Positions 18,574 to 26,767 of a DNA stretch of 64,000 nt are shown piece by piece. This DNA comes from Bacillus sp. ISL-7 (GTDB lineage Bacteria; Bacillota; Bacilli; Bacillales_B; DSM-18226): positions 39,360 to 103,359 of the forward strand of contig NZ_JAGGQW010000024.1 in NCBI RefSeq assembly GCF_018613065.1, written 5' to 3'. Under the pieces are notes generated by a model. That model saw only the letters and a program-made list of their open reading frames with translations, did not search any database and was not told the DNA's origin. Made by a program: the position numbers and the translations under genes. Each line of letters starts with the position of its first letter. The stretch's first letter is position 1.

Positions 18574-19866
18574 ATGGAAGCGAATTTCATGGAGGGTTTA
18601 AATTTAACGGTTAATGGAAACCGTCTTTGGAACCAATTAATGGCCCTTGGAAAAATAGGAGAAGAAGACAATGGCGGGGTCACTCGAACATCATTTGATC
18701 AAAATGATATCGAAGCACGAAAATTTTTTCTGAAACTACTGGAAGAAGCTGATTTATCCCCTTATATGGACGCAGCTGGGAATATCTTTGGGCAAATAAT
18801 CGGTAAAAATCCCGAATTACCTGCCATTCTTATTGGTTCTCACCTTGATACAGTAAATTCTGGCGGGCGTTTCGATGGCGCCATGGGTGTTCTAATGGGT
18901 GTTGAGGTGCTTTGTACGTTGAAAGAAAAGGGAATTCAACCTGAAAGAACGATAAAGGTTGTATCCTTAACAGATGAGGAAGGGGCTCGTTTTGATTATG
19001 CTTTTGTAGGTAGTGCCGCTTTGGTTGGGACAGAAGGTTCGAAGAAATTAAAGAAAAATTTAGCTTCAGCAACAGATAAAGATGGGATCTCCTATCTGGA
19101 GGCCATGAAGCAAGCCAGTCTAGAAGGGGAATATTTTAATCAGATTAATCCAGACCTTTTAGAACAAGCTCAGTTAAGTAACAATGGCATAAAAGCTTAT
19201 ATTGAAGTACATATTGAGCAGGGAAAAGTGTTAGAAAATAAAGATTTAGCTGTTGGAATAGTTACAGGGATCTCTGGTGGAGAATGGGCGGAAGTAACCA
19301 TCATGGGTGAAGCGGGGCATGCAGGAACGACCTGGATGAAAGAGAGAAAAGATGCTTTAACAGCTGCAGCAGAATGTATAGTAGCCATTGAGAAAATAGC
19401 ACTGGACAATATCGGAAGTGTTGCGACAGTAGGAAAATTGGAAGTAAAACCTGGAAGTAGTAATGTCATTCCTGGGAGAGTGGATTTTACACTTGATGTT
19501 CGGGATATATCTAATGAACGGCGTAAAAATACGGTTACTAAAATCTATAATTCCATTCGGACCATTGCTGCAAACCGTGGTTTAGGGTGTGAAATTAGGC
19601 AGGTTCAATCCCTATCTTCTGTGATGAGTTCACCAGTAGTGATGGATGCAGTAAAAGATTCTCTGCAAGAATTACAGTATCCTGTTTATGAATTACCAAG
19701 CGGGGCTGCTCATGATGCAATGGTGTTGGGAGAGCTTACAGATATTGGAATGATTTTTGTAAGGAGCCGCAATGGCATAAGTCATCATCCAGATGAGTGG
19801 AGTTCTTTTGAAGATGTTGCTCTTGGGTGCGAGGTACTATTCAGGACAACGTTAAAACTTTTATAA
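18574..19866 (+). CDS. M20-family Zn hydrolase (N-carbamoyl-L-amino acid hydrolase / allantoate amidohydrolase type)
   Basis: The protein is 430 residues from ATG 18574, which I prefer to ATG 18553 because GAAGGGAGAA lies between them. Motifs are GSHLDTVNSGGRFDGAMGV, SLTDEEGARF, IEVHIEQGKVLE, GEAGHAGTTWM and SGAAHDAM, all of the hydantoinase/carbamoylase subfamily (Zn ligands His, Asp, Glu, His). Members cleave N-carbamoyl amino acids or allantoate. With the neighbouring M20D enzyme it suggests scavenging of amino-acid derivatives. No purine-degradation genes are nearby. Confidence 0.88.
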   Translation: MEANFMEGLNLTVNGNRLWNQLMALGKIGEEDNGGVTRTSFDQNDIEARKFFLKLLEEADLSPYMDAAGNIFGQIIGKNPELPAILIGSHLDTVNSGGRFDGAMGVLMGVEVLCTLKEKGIQPERTIKVVSLTDEEGARFDYAFVGSAALVGTEGSKKLKKNLASATDKDGISYLEAMKQASLEGEYFNQINPDLLEQAQLSNNGIKAYIEVHIEQGKVLENKDLAVGIVTGISGGEWAEVTIMGEAGHAGTTWMKERKDALTAAAECIVAIEKIALDNIGSVATVGKLEVKPGSSNVIPGRVDFTLDVRDISNERRKNTVTKIYNSIRTIAANRGLGCEIRQVQSLSSVMSSPVVMDAVKDSLQELQYPVYELPSGAAHDAMVLGELTDIGMIFVRSRNGISHHPDEWSSFEDVALGCEVLFRTTLKLL

Positions 19867-20058
19867 ATGATGAATCACTAAATTGAGAGAAAAAGTGAAC
19901 CTTTACTTCCTTATATGTAAAAGGAATTATTCATCATACTGTAGTTGAGTATTCTTAAAGGTTCAACTAGATAATAAAATCCCAGATATAAGAGACATAA
20001 GGAATATTTATAAGAAAGTGGCAAAAAGTATTAATTAGGTAGAGGAGTACATAGATCA

Positions 20059-20142
20059 ATGATGAATATAGCATTCGGTCTTGTATCATTATTGGCAAAT
20101 TGGATATACAGCACTTTTTTTGGTAACTATATCAAAGTTTAA
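20059..20142 (+). CDS. Possible 27-residue hydrophobic peptide
   Basis: After AGAGGAG at 20041-20047 an ATGATG opens a short frame (MMNIAFGLVSLLANWIYSTF...) of 27 residues, mostly hydrophobic and suited to one membrane span. It precedes the 55-residue ORF at 20172 by 29 bases. Function unknown. The spacing of the ribosome binding site (11 bases) is marginal. The stretch 19867-20040 before it shows nothing I can name. Confidence 0.3.
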   Translation: MMNIAFGLVSLLANWIYSTFFGNYIKV

Positions 20143-20171
20143 TTCTAAAAAGATTTTGGAGGTGTCAATAC

Positions 20172-20339
20172 ATGGTGCATAATGAAGAAAAGGAAAAATT
20201 ACTTCGTGATTACGGTTATCCAGAGCAGTCCATTCCACGATTAGTACAGGAAATAGATTCGATGAGCCTTGATAAGGTGAAAAAACTGATTCTGCCATTT
20301 AACGATATTACAGCTGATAAATCATTTAGACGTGATTAG
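20172..20339 (+). CDS. Hypothetical 55-residue protein
   Basis: TTGGAGGTG sits about 8 bases before ATG 20172, an excellent ribosome binding site. The 55-residue product (MVHNEEKEKLLRDYGYPEQS...) is charged and soluble, with no Cys. I recognise no family. It ends just before the tRNA fragment at 20350, so the segment may belong to whatever integrated there. Confidence 0.55.
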   Translation: MVHNEEKEKLLRDYGYPEQSIPRLVQEIDSMSLDKVKKLILPFNDITADKSFRRD

Positions 20340-20349
20340 CACGTAAAGT

Positions 20350-20392
20350 GGCCCCCAGGTCTGGTGGGTTCGATTCCCACGCAGCCCCGCCA
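20350..20392 (+). other. 3' fragment of a tRNA gene, probably tRNA-Sec: attachment-site scar
   Basis: GTGGG (20364-20368), loop TTCGATT and CCCAC (20376-20380) form a perfect T-arm. Then come GCAGCCCC, discriminator G and CCA (20390-20392). Nine bases lie between T-stem and CCA, so the acceptor stem would be 8 bp, which is characteristic of bacterial tRNA-Sec. The matching 5' strand GGGGCTGC does not occur in the 100 bases upstream, so the gene is incomplete. Such 3' pieces are what integrases leave when they use a tRNA gene as attB. Confidence 0.65.
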
Positions 20393-20448
20393 ACCTGGAT
20401 TTATAAGAACTTAGTCCACTACAAAATGAAATAGCGTGATTACGATTT

Positions 20449-20480
20449 AAAGCGACCCAACAGGTCGTTTGTTATTACTT
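20449..20480 (+). terminator. Weak terminator-like hairpin
   Basis: AAAGCGACC pairs with AGGTCGTTT across a four-base loop, followed by GTTATTACTT. It lies after the tRNA fragment and may be a leftover tRNA terminator. Confidence 0.45.
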
Positions 20481-20602
20481 CCAATGTCCTTTTATATTCT
20501 TGGAAATTCCTAAAATGGATCATCGTTATCGCAATGATTTTGAGTTTTATTTTGATGCAGAAGTTATGTCCTCAGTAAGAGATTGCCCTTTTTGTTTTCC
20601 CC

Positions 20603-21076
20603 TTATCTGCTTTTCTCCTTCAAAAAGGCCGCATAGTTTGCCGCCTCTTCAGGTGGGGCCGTGAGGGATCTCTCATAGCCTTTCCGGAAGCTTCTTTTGT
20701 ACGCCCTTACAAACCTCTGCCCGAGTATCCGTCGGGCCGCCTGTTCCGCCGTCAATTCCGGGTGGGCATGAAGGTATGAGTAGAATTTCTTCCCGGAAGA
20801 AAAAGAGAGATACACCTGCCGGAGAAGCCCTACTTTTATGAGGGGCAGGACGATTTCCTTCTTGTTTTCCATGAACAGCCGGGATTGTGGCATTTGCTGC
20901 CAGGCACGGGAAATCCGGAAATTATGTCGGTCTTCTAGCCCCGAACGGATTCCCTCATAATATCCCTCTTCCATCCCCATCTGGATGGGGTCGGGCGGGG
21001 CTTGGCCGTCTGTCTGGAGACCGCCGGCGAAAGTGAGGACGGCAAACAGAAAAAAGGCTACCAGGTTCCGTGTCAC
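20603..21076 (-). CDS. Secreted hypothetical protein
   Basis: On the minus strand GTG at 21076 is preceded by AAAGGGGGA. The 157-residue product begins MTRNLVAFFLFAVLTFAGG, a signal peptide with likely cleavage after TDGQA. The mature part is rich in Arg, Lys and aromatic residues with no Cys, and includes AYKRSFRKGYERS. I recognise no family. Base composition is clearly richer in GC than the flanks, suggesting a separate origin. The rest of 20481-20602 shows nothing. Confidence 0.7.
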   Translation of the reverse strand: MTRNLVAFFLFAVLTFAGGLQTDGQAPPDPIQMGMEEGYYEGIRSGLEDRHNFRISRAWQQMPQSRLFMENKKEIVLPLIKVGLLRQVYLSFSSGKKFYSYLHAHPELTAEQAARRILGQRFVRAYKRSFRKGYERSLTAPPEEAANYAAFLKEKSR

Positions 21077-21119
21077 AGCGTTTTCCCCCTTTCTGAGTCA
21101 ATTCGTCCTCATTAGTATA

Positions 21120-21200
21120 ACCAGTCTTTTCCTTCATATGATAGCGGGGTATTTTAGAAGGTGAGGTGAAGAATTCGAGTCTGGTCCTGTTATAGTTAAC
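21120..21200 (+). repeat. Decayed copy of the 3' end of the 54185-54604 gene
   Basis: 21141-21200 matches 54581-54640 at about 50 of 60 positions, including ATAGCGGGGTATTTT and GGTGAGGTGAAGA. In the other copy these bases encode the last residues (IAGYFKR) and the stop of a small gene. Here the rest of the gene is missing. It is the footprint of the same element found at 44.8 and 52.3 kb. Confidence 0.75.
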
Positions 21201-21245
21201 ACTACCAGGACAATGTAATCTAAAACATTCAACCTTCGTATAAAA

Positions 21246-21280
21246 GGAAGCACATAGAACGTGTGCTTCCTTTTGTTTTT
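21246..21280. terminator. Bidirectional Rho-independent terminator
   Basis: GGAAGCACA (21246-21254) pairs with TGTGCTTCC (21262-21270). TTTTGTTTTT follows on the plus strand and TTTTATA on the minus strand. It can end the efflux-pump transcript arriving on the minus strand and, on the plus strand, a transcript whose gene has been lost. Confidence 0.8.
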
Positions 21281-21372
21281 AAGCCATTTAAAACTCTACT
21301 TATTATTCCAGAAGATGATGAATCAATCTTTTAGGGTCATTTAAGAAAGGTTTCATGATTTTCGTCTTTACT

Positions 21373-22575
21373 TCAATTTGAATGATTAGCTACACTAGCC
21401 TTCACTTTGATGGAAGAATCACTTGCTTGCTTCTTCCAGAACAATGTAATCACGATTCCCAGAGAAAGGATCACAGTTGCAAAGTAGTAAGGGTAGTTAA
21501 TATCTATATCAAATAATATACCCCCTAGAATTGGTCCACTAATGTTCGCTAAACTTGTAAACATGGAGTTCATTCCACCAACGAAACCTTGTTCGTTCCC
21601 GGCGATATTTGAAAGGTATGACGTTACTGCTGGTCGGAATAAATCGAATCCTACAAAAACGAGAAATGTAACAAGTAAAATAGAGAAATATGAATGGACA
21701 ACAGTCATTAAAAAGACAAGTAAGGCTGATAAAATTAAGCAATATCGAAGCAGTTTAATTTCACCCCAAATTCGTGTAAGCCGATCAAATAATATGACCT
21801 GTGAAACTGCGCCAAAAATTGCACCACCTGTGATAACAATGGCTATATCGGATGGTTTAAATTGAAATTTATGGTCCACAAATAGACTAAAGAACGATTC
21901 AAAGGCTGCTAAACCAAATGAGGCGATAAAAATTAAAATAAACGCAAGAAAATATTTTGGGGCAATAATACGCTTTAAGCCAAACTTATCATTTGAGATT
22001 TGTTCATTATAATCTTCTTTACGATTCGGCTCAGATAATAAAATAATAGAAAGGATAGATGCAATGGTACCAAGTGCTCCTGCAAAGAAGAATGGTATAC
22101 GTGTTCCAAATTCCGCTAAAAATCCACCAATGCCTGGACCAATAATAAATCCTGTACTAATGGCAGCTGACATATAACCCAGTGCCTTTGGGCGAGTATC
22201 CAAATCTGTAATATCAGCAATAAAAGCTGTAACAGCTGGCATGATGAACGCAGCACTAATTCCACCCAAAATACGGGAAATAAATAGCATTTCGATTCCT
22301 TTTCCGATCCCAAATAATAATTCTGAAATGCCGAAAATAAATAAGCCAATGACAATCATAATTTTCCTGCCGAATTTATCTGCTGCTTTCCCAGCAAATG
22401 GTGAAACAATCAATTGAGCGATGGCAAAAGCTGCCGTTAAATATCCCACTGTTTTCCCAGTTATCCCTAATTCATTCATCAGCGTAGGTAAGACTGGAAT
22501 GATGAGACCAATTCCCAAAAATGCAATGAATAAATTCATTAATAATAAACCTAAAGTGACTTTATGAGTCTTCAT
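21373..22575 (-). CDS. MFS multidrug efflux transporter (Bmr/Blt/NorA type)
   Basis: The protein has 400 residues and 12 predicted transmembrane helices. Motif A, GKAADKFGRKIMIVIG, lies between helices 2 and 3, and motif C-like GPGIGGFLAEFG in helix 5 is typical of drug:H+ antiporters of the DHA1 type. The N-terminus LFIAFLGIGLIIPVLPTLM fits the Bmr/NorA group. It is transcribed divergently from a MerR-family activator with an operator between them, the arrangement of blt/bltR. Exported compounds are unknown. Confidence 0.9.
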   Translation of the reverse strand: MKTHKVTLGLLLMNLFIAFLGIGLIIPVLPTLMNELGITGKTVGYLTAAFAIAQLIVSPFAGKAADKFGRKIMIVIGLFIFGISELLFGIGKGIEMLFISRILGGISAAFIMPAVTAFIADITDLDTRPKALGYMSAAISTGFIIGPGIGGFLAEFGTRIPFFFAGALGTIASILSIILLSEPNRKEDYNEQISNDKFGLKRIIAPKYFLAFILIFIASFGLAAFESFFSLFVDHKFQFKPSDIAIVITGGAIFGAVSQVILFDRLTRIWGEIKLLRYCLILSALLVFLMTVVHSYFSILLVTFLVFVGFDLFRPAVTSYLSNIAGNEQGFVGGMNSMFTSLANISGPILGGILFDIDINYPYYFATVILSLGIVITLFWKKQASDSSIKVKASVANHSN

Positions 22576-22636
22576 CTTTTACATTCTCCTCAAACAAAAC
22601 TAATATTGCAAACAAACTTAGGGAATTTATCAGTTG

Positions 22637-22679
22637 TTTACAATTTCCATCCTAGTGTATATAGTTACTATATAGTCAA
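22637..22679. promoter_or_regulatory. Divergent promoters with MerR-type operator
   Basis: On the minus strand TTGACT (22674-22679) and TAGGAT (22649-22654) are separated by 19 bases, the long spacer of MerR-activated promoters. The spacer holds a perfect dyad, ATATAGT-T-ACTATAT as read on the plus strand, at 22659-22673. On the plus strand TTTACA (22637-22642) and TATAGT (22660-22665) are 17 bases apart and overlap the same dyad. So the regulator should activate the pump and affect its own synthesis. Confidence 0.8.
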
Positions 22680-22696
22680 GGGTGGTGTTGTAAAAA

Positions 22697-23521
22697 ATGA
22701 ATAAAAAAAATGAAAAATATTTAACCACTGGTGAATTTGCAAAGCTTTGCAAAGTAAACAAACAGACACTTTTTTATTACGATCAAATTGGGCTTTTGTC
22801 TCCGGTGTTGAAAAATGAAAAAGGTTACCGTTATTATTCAATTCGCCAAATAGAGCTATTCTTTGTTATTGATTTATTAAAAGAACTTGATATGCCTCTG
22901 AACGATATTCAACAATACATGGAGAATAAATCTCCTGAAAGTTTTTTATCGTTAATGTATCAAAAAAAAGAAGAGATTGTGAAAAAGCGTCAGGAGATTG
23001 ATAGGAAGGAAAAAATGATCAAGGCAAAAATCGCCTTAATGGAAGAAGCGTCACACCTTGATTTTCAACGAATTACGCTTGAACAATTACCAGAAGCAAC
23101 CCTTTATTTAAGTAGAAACATCGAAAATATAACGGATGAAGAATTTGTAGAGGTCATTTCAGATTTTATTAATGAATTAAACGTTTCTCAACTTGATTCA
23201 GGATATCCAATAGGTGGAATCACAAAACGAGAGCAAGTAATAAAGGGGGAATTCTCTAATTATAGTTATTTATATATTGAGCAACCGAATCCAAAGGTAG
23301 GATATCCGTATTTTCAGGCTGTAAAGGGTGATTTTCTGATTGGCTATCATGTTGGGGATGAGAAAACAATTAATGAAACATATGGGCGACTTTTTACAGA
23401 AATGGAACGTTTAAATTTAACCTTAGGTGATTATGTTTTTGAAGAGTATATTTACGATACGGTTGTAATGAATCATAAGGAACATTACGTCACCAAAATT
23501 ATGATACAAGTCTATCCATAG
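22697..23521 (+). CDS. MerR-family transcriptional activator (BmrR/BltR type)
   Basis: This 274-residue protein has an N-terminal MerR winged helix (residues ~8-75: LTTGEFAKLCKVNKQTLFYYDQ then GYRYYS), a coiled coil around 80-115, and a C-terminal effector domain of the GyrI/BmrR type (about 120-274). It probably binds hydrophobic drugs and activates the divergent pump by untwisting the 19-base spacer. Start ATG 22697 follows AAGGGTGGTG. Confidence 0.9.
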   Translation: MNKKNEKYLTTGEFAKLCKVNKQTLFYYDQIGLLSPVLKNEKGYRYYSIRQIELFFVIDLLKELDMPLNDIQQYMENKSPESFLSLMYQKKEEIVKKRQEIDRKEKMIKAKIALMEEASHLDFQRITLEQLPEATLYLSRNIENITDEEFVEVISDFINELNVSQLDSGYPIGGITKREQVIKGEFSNYSYLYIEQPNPKVGYPYFQAVKGDFLIGYHVGDEKTINETYGRLFTEMERLNLTLGDYVFEEYIYDTVVMNHKEHYVTKIMIQVYP

Positions 23522-23555
23522 GATAGTTAATTCTTCTATAATTCTTGTTTAGACA

Positions 23556-23630
23556 AGCTTGGGAAATTTAATCCAAGCTATTATTATTGGTCAAATCGAC
23601 CAGCTACCGGGCACGGTGAACCATTTTTTG
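23556..23630 (+). terminator. Hairpins and terminator between regulator and eut locus
   Basis: AGCTTGG (23556-23562) pairs with CCAAGCT (23573-23579). A second hairpin, TGGTC/GACCA, is at 23588-23602, and a GC-rich stretch with ACCG/CGGT leads into ATTTTTTG at about 23623. It probably terminates the MerR transcript. It could also be a leader attenuator for the kinase gene, but I see no A..G.. hexaloop in it. Confidence 0.5.
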
Positions 23631-23712
23631 TAAAAAACAGAAGATTGACACTATGATAAATGATATATAAAATATTTTTATATATTTAAAGATAAAAGAT
23701 TGGGGCTATGAC

Positions 23713-25146
23713 ATGTTTAAAACTGAGATGAACACCGTAGTAACTCTATGTCAGCTTCACACAGACCTATCGGAACAAGACATACAAAAGATTCAAGAAG
23801 TGGTTCAAAACCTGCAATTAATTGCCGATTTAAATCAAGCAAATGTGTTTGTAGATTGCCAAACAAGTGAAAAAAAGCATGCTATTGTGGTGGCAGAAGC
23901 AGCACCTGCAACGGCCAATTCTGTCTATAAAAATCCGGTGGTCGGAAAGTTTGCCTACGAAACGTTTGAGCCTGCAGTTTTTTATGCGTTTCGGACGGGT
24001 AAGCCACTTTTTCTCAATCATGCCTTAACCCAGGAAGGGAAAAAAGTCGAACAAAGCGTTGTTCCGATTGTTGGAATTCATAACCGAGTGATTGGCACGT
24101 TGATCATGGAGAAAGACAACAGTGATAAGCTCCAAAATCAAAACAAACTGAAAGCGCTAACAGAAGCGAATGAGACACTTAGCGAACTCTTACTGGGAAT
24201 GGCTGAAAATCGCCCTTTTATCCCAGATGTGATTGAGGAATCTCTATTCATTATTGACGAGGATTTACAGATTCAATATTCGAATCCTGCTGCGATGAAT
24301 CTTGTTTTAGAAATGTGTTCGGAGGAATGTAAAAGCGGCAATCTTTTTACTTCCTATTTTCCTAACCTTGCAGAAATTTGCAGGCTGCCGGATGAACTTG
24401 TGGTCCAAGAAATCATCATTCAAAATAAAGTCTTTCAAATGAAAAAAATTGCTCTTGTGCAGCATGAGAAAAATAGCGGATCGTTTATCATTTTTCGTGA
24501 CTTAACAGAGCTGCGCCAAAAGGAGAGGGAGCTTACCGTAAAGACAGTGGCCATCCGGGAAATCCATCATCGTGTAAAAAATAACTTGCAAACGGTAGCG
24601 AGTCTTCTTCGGCTGCAGATGCGAAGAGGGGTCCCCGAAGAAAGCAAGTTTTATTTTATCGAAAGCCTCAACCGAATTTTAAGTATTGCCTCTGTCTATG
24701 AAATCATCTTATCCAATTCTGAAAATCAGGATGATGTAGAGATTGTTAGTTTAATAGAAAAAATTGGGAATATGCTGGTCTTTAGTGAAGTTCATGAAGG
24801 AAAATTGATTTCGATCCACTATTCCGGCCCAAAGATCCTTATTAAATCGAATATAGCTGTTTCCGTTGCTCTTGTTATAAATGAATTAATTCAAAATTGT
24901 GTGAAGCATGCATTTGCGGAAATGTCAGAGGGCCAAATTGATGTAGTCATCCAGGAAGAGGCTTCTGCTGTAAGAGTCCTTGTAAAAGATAATGGAATTG
25001 GCTATACTCCTTCTATGAAGCCATCATTAGGGCTTGATATTGTTAAAATGATGATAGAACATGATTTATCGGGCCATTTTTCAATTGAAGGAACAAGTGA
25101 AGGAACGGAAGTATCCGTAGAATTTCCCTTTGCGTGGGAGGATTAA
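23713..25146 (+). CDS. eutW: Sensor histidine kinase of the ethanolamine system (EutW type)
   Basis: The 477-residue soluble kinase has an N-terminal GAF-like region (to ~135), a PAS-like region (about 170-265), then the H-box REIHHRVKNNLQTVASLL (His 285/286) of the HisKA_2 class. The ATPase domain has NELIQNCVKHAF and DNGIGYTP. This class pairs with ANTAR regulators, and the next gene is one. In Enterococcus EutW phosphorylates EutV on sensing ethanolamine. It has no membrane segments. Confidence 0.88.
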   Translation: MFKTEMNTVVTLCQLHTDLSEQDIQKIQEVVQNLQLIADLNQANVFVDCQTSEKKHAIVVAEAAPATANSVYKNPVVGKFAYETFEPAVFYAFRTGKPLFLNHALTQEGKKVEQSVVPIVGIHNRVIGTLIMEKDNSDKLQNQNKLKALTEANETLSELLLGMAENRPFIPDVIEESLFIIDEDLQIQYSNPAAMNLVLEMCSEECKSGNLFTSYFPNLAEICRLPDELVVQEIIIQNKVFQMKKIALVQHEKNSGSFIIFRDLTELRQKERELTVKTVAIREIHHRVKNNLQTVASLLRLQMRRGVPEESKFYFIESLNRILSIASVYEIILSNSENQDDVEIVSLIEKIGNMLVFSEVHEGKLISIHYSGPKILIKSNIAVSVALVINELIQNCVKHAFAEMSEGQIDVVIQEEASAVRVLVKDNGIGYTPSMKPSLGLDIVKMMIEHDLSGHFSIEGTSEGTEVSVEFPFAWED

Positions 25147-25149
25147 GGA

Positions 25150-25737
25150 ATGAAAAAGCGAATTATCGTTGTTGAAGATGAGTCCATCGTCCGATTGGAT
25201 GTTTCCCTCATGTTGAAGGATGCTGGCTATGAAGTTGTGGCTGAAGCAGCTGATGGAGAGAAAGCAATTGAATTGGCTTACAGCCTTAAGCCTGACTTAA
25301 TGATCATGGATATTAAAATGCCGAAGCTGAACGGTTTAAAGGCCAGTGAGATTATTTCCAACAAATTCAATATCCCGATTTTGCTGTTAACGGCCTATAG
25401 TCAAAAGGAATATATAGAAAAAGCGAAGAAGGCAAATATTTTAGGGTATCTTGTAAAGCCGATTTCGGAGGCTAACTTGATTCCTGCAGTTGAAATTGCT
25501 TTGAAGCAGGCAGAAAATGCTATTCTTTATAAAGAAAAAGTAGAAGAAATGAATCGGGAACTGAAAAACCGAAAGATAGTTGAAAAAGCAAAAGGAATTT
25601 TAATGAAACAATTGAATTTACCGGAGGAAAAGGCTTACAATAAGATTAGAGACCTTAGTATGAAAAAACAAATGCCATTGGAAAAAGTGGCAAAGTACAT
25701 TATTTTGAAGTACCCAAGTGAGTATACAAGTGAATAG
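25150..25737 (+). CDS. eutV: ANTAR-domain response regulator / antiterminator (EutV type)
   Basis: Receiver domain at residues 1-120 with phospho-acceptor D54 (LMIMDIKMPKLNG), TAY and the conserved KP (YLVKPIS). An ANTAR RNA-binding domain covers about 135-195 (KIVEKAKGILMKQLNLPEEKAY). Phosphorylated EutV dimers bind paired hexaloop hairpins in leader RNA and prevent terminator formation. Two terminators in this operon (25750 and 26775) have hexaloop hairpins overlapping their 5' arm. Three bases separate it from the kinase gene. Confidence 0.92.
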   Translation: MKKRIIVVEDESIVRLDVSLMLKDAGYEVVAEAADGEKAIELAYSLKPDLMIMDIKMPKLNGLKASEIISNKFNIPILLLTAYSQKEYIEKAKKANILGYLVKPISEANLIPAVEIALKQAENAILYKEKVEEMNRELKNRKIVEKAKGILMKQLNLPEEKAYNKIRDLSMKKQMPLEKVAKYIILKYPSEYTSE

Positions 25738-25740
25738 ATG

Positions 25741-25801
25741 AAGCAAAGGTGCTTAGTAGGTTTTATTTTTTATAAAAATAAAGTCTATTAGGCATTTTTT
25801 T
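25741..25801 (+). promoter_or_regulatory. Candidate ANTAR hexaloop hairpin overlapping a terminator, before eutS
   Basis: AAGC (25741-25744), loop AAAGGT and GCTT (25751-25754) form a hairpin whose hexaloop has A at position 1 and G at position 4, the ANTAR target rule. Its 3' strand is part of the 5' arm of a long terminator (25750-25770 with 25776-25794) followed by seven T, so the two structures exclude each other. The first hairpin of the usual pair (P1) was not found. Terminator confidence is high, ANTAR site moderate. Confidence 0.6.
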
Positions 25802-25825
25802 ATTAATTTGAGAGGCGGGTTTGTC

Positions 25826-26167
25826 ATGAACGAAGAGAAAAAGAGGTTTATACAGGAGTTTGTCCCAGGGAAACAGGTAACTTTAAGCCATATTATTGCC
25901 AATCCGGACCCGGATATGTTTGAAAAACTGGGGATACAGGAGGCTGGGGCATTAGGGATTTTGACGCTGACCCCAAGTGAGACGGTGATTATTGCCGGAG
26001 ATTTAGCCACCAAATCGGCTAATGTCAAGTTAGGATTTTTGGATCGCTTTACCGGAAGTCTTGTGATTGTCGGCAATGTTTCAGAGGTGGAAATGGCGAT
26101 GCAGGAAATCAACCGTTTTTTGCAGGATACGCTGAAATATACCCCGGCGGAGATCACGAAGTCATAG
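25826..26167 (+). CDS. eutS: Microcompartment shell protein EutS (PduU-like)
   Basis: The 113-residue circularly permuted BMC-domain protein has IQEFVPGKQVTLSHIIANPD at the N-terminus and GILTLTPSETVIIAGDLATK, then FLDRFTGSLVI, all diagnostic of EutS/PduU. ATG 25826 is chosen over TTG 25808 since GAGGCGGG is placed for it. It forms hexamers in the shell facets. It lies behind the first candidate antitermination site. Confidence 0.93.
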   Translation: MNEEKKRFIQEFVPGKQVTLSHIIANPDPDMFEKLGIQEAGALGILTLTPSETVIIAGDLATKSANVKLGFLDRFTGSLVIVGNVSEVEMAMQEINRFLQDTLKYTPAEITKS

Positions 26168-26203
26168 AATCAGAAAATAGAATTTTTTAAGAAAGGAGGA
26201 AAT

Positions 26204-26707
26204 ATGATGACGAAAAAGAACCGAGCCATGCTGATCGGTTCCATTGGGGCAGGAAAATCGACGTTAACAAATGCATTGCTTGACCGGGACGTGCCTGCTG
26301 TCAAAACGCAGTCGCTGAATTACTATGATTGGATTGTTGATACCCCAGGAGAATATTGTGAAAACCCGTTCTACTATAAAAATATCATGGCAACAGCATT
26401 AGAAGTGACACATGTCCTGTATTTACAGGATGCGACCAAGAAGAAAATGATTTTCCCGCCAGGATTCAGCAGTGGAATCAATAAAATCCCCATTGGGGTG
26501 GTCACAAAAAGTGATTCAGACCAGGCTGACGTTGAACTAGCCATTTCTTTGTTAAAAAAGGTAATCGTAACCAAAGGTCCGATTGTCATTACCTCTTCCC
26601 TAAAAAATGAAGGAATAGAGGAGATCCGGAATCTGGTAAACTTCCGTTCGACACATGAAATGAAGAAGTATTTTGAAGGAAATCCATCCCCATTTGTAAT
26701 TTTTTAA
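26204..26707 (+). CDS. eutP: EutP/PduV-family P-loop protein
   Basis: The 167-residue protein has Walker A GSIGAGKST (residues 12-20), switch-type VDTPGEY, and VTKSDSDQ, the G4-like element of small GTPases. Proteins of this family accompany nearly all Eut/Pdu microcompartments. Proposed roles include positioning the organelle and acetyl-phosphate metabolism. AAAGGAGGAAAT precedes ATGATG, so either ATG may serve. Confidence 0.9.
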   Translation: MMTKKNRAMLIGSIGAGKSTLTNALLDRDVPAVKTQSLNYYDWIVDTPGEYCENPFYYKNIMATALEVTHVLYLQDATKKKMIFPPGFSSGINKIPIGVVTKSDSDQADVELAISLLKKVIVTKGPIVITSSLKNEGIEEIRNLVNFRSTHEMKKYFEGNPSPFVIF

Positions 26708-26767
26708 ATGAAAGCCTTTACAATATCCAGAAAATAATTTATATTATGAATAACAAATGAATTTAAT

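Noticed and set aside
23522..23712. Possible cobalamin riboswitch before the eut genes
   Set aside because: No B12-box-like sequence (GCCACTG type) is visible; only simple hairpins and a terminator.
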